A stretch of DNA of 64,000 nt, from assembly GCA_033977485.1 (NCBI GenBank), contig CM066993.1:32094501-32158500 (forward strand), in the 5' to 3' direction. The stretch comes from Hydrangea macrophylla. Taxonomy: Eukaryota; Streptophyta; Magnoliopsida; Cornales; Hydrangeaceae. Both the position numbers and the translations under genes were made by a program. A model generated the notes under the pieces. That model made no database searches, had not been told where the DNA came from, and worked only from the letters and a program-made list of their open reading frames with translations. The number at the start of each line of letters is the position of its first letter. The stretch's first letter is position 1. This document shows positions 55,701-64,000 of the stretch, one piece after another.

Positions 55701-56348
55701 TGGGGTAGCTAAGTTCAAGTTCCTGAAGTCTATGCAGACCCTCAGCTTCCCATTCTTCTTCACAACCGGCACCACATTCGAGACCCATTCAACATATTGG
55801 GCTGTTCGAATGAAGCCTGCGTTCAGTAGTCTCTCGATCTCCTCTTTTACCTTCAGCGTTACCTCTGGTGACATTCGCCGAGGTTGCTGTTTGAACGGCC
55901 TGAACCCCGATTTAATTGGTAATCGGTGTTCCACCAGTTCTCTAGATAAGCCAGGCATCTCGTCATATTCCCAGGCAAAACAATCTTTGTACTTGTGTAG
56001 GAGTGCAATCAACGCGGCCTGATACTGCGGATCCAGCATCTGACTGACATAAGTAGGTTTGTGCTCTCCTTCTTTGCCTAGGTTGACTTCCAAGAGAGGG
56101 TCTTGGACATCGGCCTTTAAATCATCAAGTTTTGCCGTGGCCGTTTCCACCTCGTCCATCTGAATCTCTTCTTCTCTCGGCGCTTCCTCTTCGTAAATAC
56201 AATCAGCCAGATTAACCATTCCATCCGTTGGGCCGATTTCCAATCTTCTATCGGCCAAGAATGCACACCATCTGGCCATGCTGGCCCTCAAGGCCTGCAG
56301 CTTTCTTTCTTCAATTATCGGAGTCCCCATGGACATCTTCTTGTTCAA
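52737..56348 (-). pseudogene. E4 RT, RNase H, second RNase H and integrase, with one nonsense codon
   Basis: The 1050-residue reading to 53196 continues in frame after TGA 53196-53198 to 52737. Domains: RT about 170-345 with YIDD at 306-309 (VYIDDVVVKS); RNase H about 450-550 (YISASDCSIGSMLAQ); second RNase H about 600-730 (WTLIFDGSKNAEGAGAGVV, NNQAEYEALIIGLEIL, IKGDSGLVI); H2C2 finger (CGAHQAGTKMKW, CQACQKHG); integrase core with AMDVIG, TADQGSVF and GQAESTN, the last two acids separated by 35 residues. After the TGA come the GPY/F-type KWSVNWEGPF and GGAYRLRDLDG. The start overlaps protease by 38 nt in the +1 frame. The TGA sits at a CpG-derived CGA-like position. Confidence 0.9.
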
Positions 56349-57498
56349 CGATCTTAATCGGCCTTGACTCTTCTGTCCGACTGAGATTATGGAAATATGC
56401 TTTGATGTCCGACGAACTTCCTTTAAGGAAGGTCGCTGAATTTGGTCTTCCCATTTTGTTGCACCCTAGCAACTTAACTGGTCCGATGTCATCTTCATAC
56501 AAAACTGCATCGACCGTCTGCACCTGGGCTACAAATGGCTTGATGTCTGCCCCCACTACTTCTACCTCATCACCCCTCCAGAAAATCAACAACTGATGGA
56601 GTGTGGAGGGGATACAATAATTGGGATGTATCCAGTCTCGGTCTAATAATGCATTATAGGCCGCCGAAGTTTCCACAATGAAAAAAGCAGTCATGACCGT
56701 TTTACTGCCAACGGTCAGCTCAAGTTGTAGGATACCCTTGGTTCTCGAAGGTGCCCCCGTGAAGCTCTGGACATTCATCTCGGTCGAAATTAGCTCCGAC
56801 TCAGACTTCTGCAGGATCCTCAACATAATTTGGGGCATGATGTTAATGGTAGACCCCCCATCAACAAGAATCCTATTTATTGGGACGCCTTCAATATGCC
56901 CTTTCACATACAAAGGCTTCAGATGCTGGGACATCTGGTATGTTGGCTTTTCAAACACCACTTTAACTGGTCCAGTCTTCAATCCATCCTCAGTCTGATG
57001 TCCTTTCGGCCTCAAGATGGTGATCTTAGGCCGATCGGTCTGATTGTCAGTGGCGTCTACATTTTTACTCGTGGCTTCCACCACTCTAGGCTTAACGGTC
57101 TCTCCCCCTTTCCAACAGATTTCTTCCATCACGGCCGAGTCCTTAGCTAGGCCTTCTACTACATCCCCTTCCATGGCCGATGGCTGGTCCGGCTTGGCCA
57201 TGAAGGACATAGGTAGGGTGAATACCATGTTGGATGACAAACCTAGTGGAATCGTCCCGAATTGTATTGGCAAAAAACTTGAATCCGACACATCCTCATC
57301 GGACTCAATCATCTTGTCCAAGGTAACTCTACCTTCTTCTTGTGGTCTTTCTTGTCGGACCTTTTCCTTTGGATGCTCAGTGACAACGCGCATCGCCCTT
57401 GTGGTGAGCCCTTGGTTATCGGACACCTTCAGCTCTGTGGGAGCAGGATGGTTTCCAGCCTGATTCAAGAACTGACGCTCTCGCTCGGCCTGTCTCAT
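56311..57498 (-). CDS. E4 protease
   Basis: A 395-residue segment in the same frame as Gag, separated only by TAG 57502-57504 and AGG. An acidic N-terminal half precedes the retropepsin domain, whose active-site loop is ILVDGGSTINIMP and whose end has ALLDRDWIHPNYCIPSTLHQ. It matures the polyprotein. It ends in TGA at 56311-56313, overlapping the pol frame; a +1 shift in the overlap would join them. Whether that shift is a programmed event or an indel cannot be told from one copy. Confidence 0.85.
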   Translation of the reverse strand: MRQAERERQFLNQAGNHPAPTELKVSDNQGLTTRAMRVVTEHPKEKVRQERPQEEGRVTLDKMIESDEDVSDSSFLPIQFGTIPLGLSSNMVFTLPMSFMAKPDQPSAMEGDVVEGLAKDSAVMEEICWKGGETVKPRVVEATSKNVDATDNQTDRPKITILRPKGHQTEDGLKTGPVKVVFEKPTYQMSQHLKPLYVKGHIEGVPINRILVDGGSTINIMPQIMLRILQKSESELISTEMNVQSFTGAPSRTKGILQLELTVGSKTVMTAFFIVETSAAYNALLDRDWIHPNYCIPSTLHQLLIFWRGDEVEVVGADIKPFVAQVQTVDAVLYEDDIGPVKLLGCNKMGRPNSATFLKGSSSDIKAYFHNLSRTEESRPIKIVEQEDVHGDSDN

Positions 57499-57501
57499 CC
57501 T

Positions 57502-59919
57502 CTAATACCTCCTTTTCTGAGACTTACTATATTGTGGCCGTGCTGGAAATTTAGAGTGTTCAGCTCTGTGCCACTTTTGATATTGTACCCGAGGTGGTAG
57601 CACCATCCTCGGGCTCCTGCCAGAGGTTGTTGCTTGCATCTGAGGCCCTGGGACCGTCTGGGAACACCTTGCCCCTAGTCGGCCGGATTCGCATTGGCCG
57701 ACTCGCTGCGCCAACTGGTGTTTTGCCCGCCACTCGGGCTTGGCCTGACCTTGCCATGGTATTGACAATCTCTCATGTACAGACCGTCTCGGGCTTGATT
57801 CCCGGTGTTCATAGCTTCTCGGCCTCTTGCTCGGGCTCGAGACTTTCTTCTTGACGTCAGCCTTACACCTCGGGCATAGGCCTTGTTCGATGATTTCCAG
57901 CTGTCTCCGTCGATCCGCTATCAAATTGTCCATACTAGATTTGGCCGTTTCTTCCTCGGCCTTTCGGGCTTCTGCCTTACGTTCTTGATAGTTCTTTTGG
58001 AGGTCATGAATTGTCACCTTCGGCCCATCAGTAGCCGAAACAGCAATTTGCTTACCCTCCCTTTGTTTTGGCACCTCTCCGCCAGACAAGTCTATCTTCG
58101 GTCTCGGCGTTGAAAGCTTTGTTAAATCGGGCATCACCATGTTAGTGCCCGTAATCTGAGGAAAAGGATTTGAATCGATCCCCATAGCTTTGTCCGAGAA
58201 TTTGAAGACTCCCTTTTCTACGTTTTCCTGTATGAAATTGTGAAAAACAACACAATTGTTAGTAGAATGCTTCCAAGAATTGTGCCATTTACAGTATTCT
58301 TTATTTTTCATGTCATCGGCCTTAGGGATCCGATGACCTTCACTTAGCTTGATCACTTTATCGGCCAACAAGGCATCGAATATTTGATCCGCCATAGTTA
58401 TATCAAAAGTATAGTTTTTTCCCGCCTCGAACACCATTTTCTTTGCAGCGGCGTTGTTGTTTACTGGCTTATTCAAGGCGTTACATACGACTGGCCGTTT
58501 GCAGATTAACTCGGCCATATCGCTTTCTACTTCAAGGTCACATTCTGCCAAATGGACCTCGTAATTGGGGTCTTTATAATATGTTCCCTTGGAGGAGTTC
58601 TTCTTCTCCTGCTCGTCCAAAAGAATGCGCTCGTAGTGACCGGCCCGTGTGGCAAGCTTGAATAGGTCACGGAAGTCAGTTCCCTCAAACCTCTTGCGAA
58701 GTTCGAAAGACATGCCCCCCATGGCCATCTTTGCATACTCTTCCTCAGGCAAGACTGTCTTACACCGATATTTTGCCTTTCGGAAACGGGCTATGTAAGT
58801 TTCCACAGTCTCTCCTACTAACTGCATCATCCTGGACAAATCAGCCAGCGATGTTTCGGGCTCAGTTCTATAGAACTGGCCATGAAATAGTTCTTCCATC
58901 CCTTGCCAAGTTAACACAGAATTGGCTGGGAGGTTAACATACCACAAAAACGCCATGCCCGTTAGCGAGTTTGGGAATAGTCTTAGCTTTAATGGGTCAC
59001 TGTGACCCACATGGCTGCATTGAACAATAAAACGGCCAATGTGCTCAACTGAGGACTGTTCACTCTCTCTTGAAAACAGAGTGAAATTTGGTACTTTGTA
59101 CCCCTGAGGAAATATGACTTGGTCAATTTCAGGGGGGTACGGCCGTCTGTACGTCGGCCTTTCTAGTCTTCGTATAAACGGGCCATACTCCTCGTGTATG
59201 GCCGCTACCAGTTCCTCTCTATTTATGGGTTGGGCTACGGGCTGAACATTCCTTATCGGGGTTACCAACGGTGGCGGTCCGTGCTGTTGGTTGTGGGCCT
59301 GATGAGTCCAAAACCCACCGTTGTTCCTTTGCCCCCCATGGCCGTGGCCTGGGGGCTGTGAGTGGCCGACTGAACTGTCAGTGTGGCCTGTTGATCTACC
59401 AAAACCTGGAGTCGCCGATCCGTTGGGATCGGTAACTGCTGAACCGCTTGCCATACCGGCCTGTGACTCCGACTGCCTGCCTGAGCCATTACCCTCTCTT
59501 AGGTTTGGGCAGACATACGGCGGGTCTTTCGGCTTATCGGACTCAAACAAAATGCCCGAGCCTGATCCGTTGACCTGTTCTTTGTTGCTTCCAGCCTTAT
59601 AGGTTTCAACCAGCCTTCCGATTGCTTCCGTCAGGCGGTCCAACTTTATATAGGTGGTCCTGGTTTCTAGGACCAATTCAGCCTGACTCTTATGAACATC
59701 GACCGTTTGGTTCATGACCGATTTAAGATTGCCCATTGAGCCTATGAGCGCGTTGTACTCCTGCCACATGGGCTCCACGTTGGCTCTCATGGCTTCTGAA
59801 ATCGCCTCAAGAGTGACGCTGCCATCTTGGGGAGAATGACCGGTGCTCTCCTCCACATGTGGGTCTGTGGGCTGATCGTCCTGGCCGTTCTTCGTCGTCT
59901 TATCTTTCTTTGGAGGCAT
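57502..59919 (-). CDS. E4 Gag
   Basis: An intact 805-residue Gag. ATG 59919 lies only 16 nt from the primer site, so the internal leader is almost absent. N-terminus: Lys-rich, then helical; Gly/His/Gln-rich about 150-220; gag domain about 275-430 (YKVPNFTLFSRESEQSS, LRLFPNSLTGMAFLWYVNLP, FYRTEPETSLADLSRM); a CX2HX4HX4C knuckle (CKWHNSWKHSTNNC) near 550; a coiled coil with a CPRC motif about 640-690; and a basic Ser/Arg/Gln-rich tail. Blocks match the fragmented E3 Gag in order. Ends in TAG immediately before protease. Confidence 0.92.
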   Translation of the reverse strand: MPPKKDKTTKNGQDDQPTDPHVEESTGHSPQDGSVTLEAISEAMRANVEPMWQEYNALIGSMGNLKSVMNQTVDVHKSQAELVLETRTTYIKLDRLTEAIGRLVETYKAGSNKEQVNGSGSGILFESDKPKDPPYVCPNLREGNGSGRQSESQAGMASGSAVTDPNGSATPGFGRSTGHTDSSVGHSQPPGHGHGGQRNNGGFWTHQAHNQQHGPPPLVTPIRNVQPVAQPINREELVAAIHEEYGPFIRRLERPTYRRPYPPEIDQVIFPQGYKVPNFTLFSRESEQSSVEHIGRFIVQCSHVGHSDPLKLRLFPNSLTGMAFLWYVNLPANSVLTWQGMEELFHGQFYRTEPETSLADLSRMMQLVGETVETYIARFRKAKYRCKTVLPEEEYAKMAMGGMSFELRKRFEGTDFRDLFKLATRAGHYERILLDEQEKKNSSKGTYYKDPNYEVHLAECDLEVESDMAELICKRPVVCNALNKPVNNNAAAKKMVFEAGKNYTFDITMADQIFDALLADKVIKLSEGHRIPKADDMKNKEYCKWHNSWKHSTNNCVVFHNFIQENVEKGVFKFSDKAMGIDSNPFPQITGTNMVMPDLTKLSTPRPKIDLSGGEVPKQREGKQIAVSATDGPKVTIHDLQKNYQERKAEARKAEEETAKSSMDNLIADRRRQLEIIEQGLCPRCKADVKKKVSSPSKRPRSYEHRESSPRRSVHERLSIPWQGQAKPEWRAKHQLAQRVGQCESGRLGARCSQTVPGPQMQATTSGRSPRMVLPPRVQYQKWHRAEHSKFPARPQYSKSQKRRY

Positions 59920-59934
59920 AATTTTACACTTATT

Positions 59935-59952
59935 GTCCCACCGGGCGTGCCA
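59935..59952 (-). other. E4 primer-binding site
   Basis: The plus strand reads GTCCCACCGGGCGTGCCA, ending in CCA three bases from the LTR, the expected position. I cannot assign the tRNA with confidence. CGGGCGTGCCA recurs inside the LTR at 59975-59985. Confidence 0.7.
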
Positions 59953-59955
59953 AAA

Positions 59956-61075
59956 TGTTTGCTTGTAATTTGCGCGGGCGTGCCAGAGCCAATGGTGGTT
60001 CGGTGTGTGTGTATGTGCAAACTAATTTCCTATATTGCTTGAGTGAGTGATACTCAAGGCTTGGTGAATCTAACTTCTAAACAGGGTGATTGTGTGTAGT
60101 GAGTAGGAAAGTACCCTCACTAAAAGTCCTTTAGCAGTACTGAAGCGCACAAGCTAAAAAGTATCAAGTTTAACAGGTAAACAAAATCACAAACGGTTTA
60201 ATAAAAACACTTTTATTAAATGTTTGGAAAGATTAAACAGATCTTAGGAACACCAGAAAAAAGCTGAATATTCAAAAGAACAAAAAGAGAAATAACAAAA
60301 GGACAGACCTAAGTGCTATTAAAGGTTGAAAAACAGACTATGAGCACTTTGAATGCTTCGAATATGCTAAGTACTCTGCATGCTGTGTATGCTGTTTCGA
60401 GAGAGACGCGGAGTCCTTTGCTTCTGTAGCCTGCCTTATATTTATAGCGGCCTTATACAACTTCTAATTGGACAATGATTCCTTGGCTTGCGCTCCAAGC
60501 TGATTAGTTGATTGGTTAATTGATGACCTTCCTTATCCATGACTTAATTGACTCAATCCCTTCAATTTAGGGATCAGACGCATCAATCCAGCTGGCAACG
60601 AACAATTCCTTTCCTAAACGGACTCTTGTTTCCAAAACTCCCCAAAGATGACGTCCTGCCAGCTGTAAACAATACAGCCTTCACCTCAACCAATCGGCCT
60701 CATTACTGATTCTCCTGGATGAATCGGGCTCTATCGGTTTTCATGCCCGATTATCTTTTTTCAACCGTCCATAGCCAATCGGACTTAGATTCTGACTTTA
60801 CCTCTCATCTTCATTACGCGGTGTCCGATTGGGCTTCCTGCTACTGCTTTCCACCATCGGGCTTTCAACATGCCAGGTTATGTCTCCCCAAAGCCCGATA
60901 AACCTTACCACAATCTCATATCCCATCGGGCTCTACTTGTCACACCAACCGGCCTTAACCCAATCATTGGTCTTACGTCTGTACTTGAGCCCGATAAGTC
61001 ATTCACTCCTTAGCCCGACCTCTCCTCTAACATGAATCGGACTGAAAACCCATTGACAGTTTTTGGGTGCAAACA
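59956..61075 (-). repeat. 5' LTR of E4
   Basis: TGTTTGCACCC at 61075 to CAAGCAAACA at 59956, with perfect TGTTTGC/GCAAACA ends. TATA box TATAAATA (minus) at 60439-60446. Same internal repeats as the 3' copy. Confidence 0.95.
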
Positions 61076-61080
61076 ATTAT
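61076..61080. repeat. Target-site duplication ATTAT of E4, right copy
   Basis: Matches 48056-48060. Confidence 0.93.
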
Positions 61081-61548
61081 GTACACCGCTTAACTTTATA
61101 AAAATGATAATTTTTAAAGGAAAAATAATTAAAATAAATGAATTTAAGTGTATATAGCAATAAATAATAAAAAAATAATTTTCTTGAAAACTACACGAAC
61201 AGTACAACCAGGACACAAGTAAACAGTATTCCTATATAAGTTGTCTTCCGCAAATATCTACCACAACTGGCATGTACGAAAGGATTGTCCTTTTGCCTTT
61301 TAAAGCATCTAAAATAAAAATTTATATCTATTAGGAGTAATTGAATCCTATTCAGTAATCAGTACTCGGCACCGCGTTTTCTCTCTCCTCCCGACGGCGC
61401 TTGTTACTAGTCTTCGCTTGGTCCTTCTCTCTCTCTCTCTCTCTCTCTCCCCGTTCAACCATTCCCTTCCGATTCCATAAACCCCCGCCCCCATAATCTC
61501 GGTAGAGAGAGAAAGTGAACTTGTTGAATTCTGTTGTCCTCGGTAGTT

Positions 61549-61583
<35 letters not shown>

Positions 61584-61627
61584 AATTCGCTGCTTTCTCT
61601 GATCAAAATCCGTTGTCGTAGAGTTTG
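61081..61627 (+). promoter_or_regulatory. Upstream region and 5' untranslated region of the MEKK1-like gene
   Basis: About 0.55 kb between E4 and the gene. Holds a CT tract (61427-61449) and, 100 bp later, a GA tract (61551-61579). Such GAGA/CT runs are common in plant core promoters and 5' untranslated regions, and the two could pair with each other in RNA. No clear TATA box; AT-rich at 61100-61180. Confidence 0.6.
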
Positions 61628-61675
61628 ATGGATCGAGCTCTCAATGCATTTCATACCTCGATTTTTCACTCATAG
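61628..61675 (+). CDS. Upstream ORF of the MEKK1-like gene (15 codons)
   Basis: ATG 61628 encodes MDRALNAF... and stops at TAG 61673-61675. It overlaps the ATG at 61644 in another frame and lies upstream of the preferred ATG 61692. Its first residues resemble the start of Arabidopsis MEKK1 (MDRI...), so it may be a remnant or alternative N-terminus, or a regulatory uORF. Confidence 0.5.
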   Translation: MDRALNAFHTSIFHS

Positions 61676-61691
61676 CGATAAGCTCAAAGGC

Positions 61692-63933
61692 ATGGACTCG
61701 GGCCAGAAGCGAAAAGGGCCGAAGCTCGAGCGCCGAAATGCTTTGAAGAACGTAGATTACGAGGCCACAACCTCCTCGCCCTCGCCCTCGCCCTCGCCCT
61801 CTGAAGTATTGTCGCCGCTTCGAACTCGATCGCTCGACGTAATAATACCTTTTCATGAACGAACTAGCTTCAGACTCGAAGGGATTGATGGCGAAATCGA
61901 TATCATTTGTCAGAATTTAGGGCTTACGCCGGAGGATTTTGTGATTCCGGCTGCGGCTTGGGAGGCTAGGAAGATTCGATCTTCGTCCGATCTTCTTCCG
62001 AGGTCTCGGTTGAGCAAATTGAACAAATTTAAGATAGATACACATACTTCACCACAATTGGATGATGGAGGTGCTAGTGAATTTCCAGATATTTTTGCAG
62101 ATAGTTTGAGAATTAGCGATTCAAATCAGGGGCAAAGTGAATCTGTTGAGTGTAATGATTGTGAATTGTCAGATAGGTTAGAACATAGTGTTAGAGTTAG
62201 GGTTTCAAATGAGAATCAGAGCGAATTCCCTAAATCAGTTAGGCGTGGTGGAGGAGGAATTAATGGTGTTCGGCCTCCTCTTCTCGCTCCTCCACCGTCA
62301 ATTTCGCTACCGGCCATTGATAATGCAGGCACCACTTGGGATTTATTAAGGTCTTTTGGTCCTGATGGTGATAGAAGCTCATCTTTTGTAATTGATGATA
62401 GAGAGTTAACTTCTGATGATGATGATGATGAAGAAGAAGAAGTTGTGGAAGAGATCGTCAAGAGAGAAGATGTTAGCGGGGCGAGGTTAAGAGGGACTGC
62501 TGTTCTCTCTGAATCTTGTTCTTGTTCATTCACCACCACTTCAAATGATGATGATTCTTCTAGTACAACAACGGAGCCTACGTCGAACATCTCACCAAAT
62601 TTTAGATTTAGACGCACTATTACATATTGGGAAAAGGGCGATCTTCTGGGACGAGGGACATTCGGTTCCGTATATGAAGGGATTGCTGAGTAAGTGTTAT
62701 CCACATTAAATTCATGATTTAAGCCCTTTATCTGGTGTGAGTTGTCTGTTTATCATATTTTCTGCATATATGTAAGTTTTTAGATTCGGAGTATTTGTTG
62801 TTATTTTTCTGGAATTTTCTTTTTTTTCTTAGATTGTGTACCGAAATTGTTTTTACCAACAATATCTGTCAAATCTAGGAAATTGGGACCGGTTTAGATT
62901 TGCACATACATTGCTTTGTAAGAACTGCTGCGACTATTGAAGACTAAGGGTCAGTTGCCATTGTTTCTGCTCGCATTAAAGTGTTTTGGATATGGGAACT
63001 AGCTTAACGGCATTACTTGGTTGAAGATATTTTTTGTTTAGCTTTTTGTGAAATATATAAACTTCGCTCATTCGATGAATATATTACAAGGAGGAACGCC
63101 TTCACCTTTAGATTTTCTAACCAGTGCAGTTGATGTAAAGACCACCTCTGACCTAGTAGCTTTTCCATGGGTTTTTCCTCCTAAATCCTAATGTAGCAAT
63201 ATACGAATTTCTTATTTCCGTAGCTGCTTTCATCTCCTTCAAGTTGTATTAGTACTTTCTTCTCACATTTTTGAGTTGCAATCTTCCTTTGTAGAATTAC
63301 AACCTTTTGTGATGGTTTTTGATGAAAAACTAATGAAAAATTAGCCACGGCAATAGAATGACAAACTTATAAAAATTAGCGACGACAGTAGAATGACTAA
63401 TGGAACAACAAAAAATGGACATAAACTAAGATGTTGTGGACCCACACAAACTTTTTGAGCCTCTGTTCCCCTTGCTGTGTTTTCAAGGTCACAGTTGTTT
63501 ACTTAACTTTTTCCTATTTCAGCCTCTTCTCGTTTTTTCGTTTTATATCCCCCAAATAGTCATCCCCTTCCCTCCTTGAGATTTCCGTTTCCGTATCTTC
63601 TTTACACTTGCAATATTCCCCTATAAGAGAGGGGGGAAAAAAAGGATTATTGTGGTGGCGATAAGATGAAACATGGAAGAAAGCCTCTCATGTAATTTCT
63701 AGCTTCTTTGTGCCAGGTTTAGTCATAATTGACATTATATTCTTTAATCGAGTGGTTCTTCCAATATTTTACCTAGAGATGTGCTCATTAGCTTGTTATA
63801 GTATATGTTCTTCACTAAGCATTCATGTTTATTATTGTTTTCTTGCAGAGATGGATTCTTTTTTGCTGTAAAAGAAGTTTCTTTGCTTGATCAAGGAGTG
63901 CAGGCAAGGCAGAGCATTTTCCAACTTGAACAG
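61692..63933 (+). CDS. MEKK1: MEKK1-like MAP kinase kinase kinase, exons 1-2 (gene continues off the window)
   Basis: MAPKKK of the plant MEKK1 group, which in Arabidopsis acts upstream of MKK1/2 and MPK4 in immune and stress signalling. Exon 1 (61692-62689; an in-frame ATG at 61644 is also possible) encodes a basic N-terminus, an SPSPSPSPSE repeat, RTSFRLEGIDGEIDIIC and LTPEDFVIPAAAWEARKIRSSSD, an Asp/Glu run, and the start of the kinase: WEKGDLLGRGTFGSVYEG (Gly-rich loop). Exon 2 (63849-63933) gives DGFFFAVKEVSLLDQG with the ATP-binding Lys. Splice sites GA|GTAAGT, TTGCAG|A and CAG|GTGAG keep phase. The rest of the kinase domain is off the right edge. No lesion seen. Confidence 0.82.
62690..63848 (+). 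other. Intron 1 of the MEKK1-like gene (1159 bp)
   Basis: GTAAGTG to TTGCAG. AT/T-rich with no recognisable insertion. A second intron begins at 63934 with GTGAGA and runs off the window. Confidence 0.85.
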
Positions 63934-64000
63934 GTGAGACAAGTTTGAATTTTGTCTGTGTAACATTTAATACCGCTACGTTTCTCTGCCAGAGAGTCTT

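Larger units (their letters stand above)
48061..61075 (-). mobile_element. Complete 13.0 kb Tat-lineage retrotransposon E4 with an antisense gene
   Basis: Two 1120 bp LTRs, perfect 5 bp target duplication, primer site, Gag (805 residues), protease, RT, RNase H, second RNase H and integrase in minus orientation, then a plus-strand plant-mobile-domain gene and a polypurine tract. The LTRs differ at about 23 positions by manual count (about 2 percent). Coding lesions are few: a gag-terminal TAG, a frame change before RT and a TGA in integrase. It lies 0.6 kb upstream of the MEKK1-like start codon in divergent orientation. Confidence 0.95.

Noticed and set aside
48061..61075. E4 as an endogenous retrovirus with an envelope gene
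   Set aside because: The extra gene is antisense, carries a plant mobile domain and has no signal peptide or membrane anchor.
62216..62704. 162-residue minus-strand reading over MEKK1 exon 1
   Set aside because: Shadow of the real coding exon; it has no recognisable domain.

Overview
This is plant nuclear DNA, most likely from a dicot; I cannot name the species. The evidence is a stack of plant-type Ty3/gypsy LTR retrotransposons, including Tat-lineage elements with a second RNase H, together with a host gene at the right edge that resembles MEKK1. All seven LTR retrotransposons I can orient lie on the minus strand. No CRISPR array, operon or complete tRNA/rRNA gene is visible.

Layout. Positions 1-42902 are one nested insertion. 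The host is a decayed Tekay-like chromovirus whose 5' LTR is 40694-42902 and whose pieces read leftwards: leader ORF (40557-40112, then 31649-31153), gag (27506 to about 27040) and protease/RT/RNase H (15568-14211). Four elements interrupt it: a gag-protease-only LTR element (31655-40106, target duplication AGTGT), a probable solo Tat-type LTR (27885-31103), a decayed Tat element E3 (15569 to about 26990) and an Athila-like element E2 (9994-14210, continuing off the window). E2 is itself broken at 9994 by a Tat element E1 (1-9993), whose integrase and 3' LTR lie off the left edge. Positions 42903-48055 hold non-coding repeats: an approximately 0.87 kb direct repeat pair, an array of degenerate 17-base palindromes, a 167 bp foldback MITE and microsatellites. 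Positions 48061-61075 are a complete 13.0 kb Tat element, E4 (target duplication ATTAT, two 1120 bp LTRs). From about 61.6 kb a host MAPKKK gene runs rightwards out of the window.

How it works together. E1, E3 and E4 encode Gag, protease, RT, RNase H and a second RNase H; E3 and E4 also show integrase. E3 and E4 both carry, between pol and the 3' LTR, a gene on the opposite strand for a plant-mobile-domain protein with introns. The gag-protease element lacks RT and integrase, so it would have to borrow them.

Most interesting signals. (1) Short palindromes, different in each family, lie upstream of the LTR TATA box; in four LTRs they are set 20-23 bp apart, often as pairs. (2) E1 has a 50 nt copy of the 3' half of tRNA-Arg instead of the usual 18 nt primer-binding site, with G at anticodon position 34 as expected from copying inosine. 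(3) Antisense, intron-bearing plant-mobile-domain genes are carried by two Tat elements. (4) E1 Gag ends in a UAG followed by the CARYYA read-through context. (5) E1 has a G-patch-like domain after its protease.
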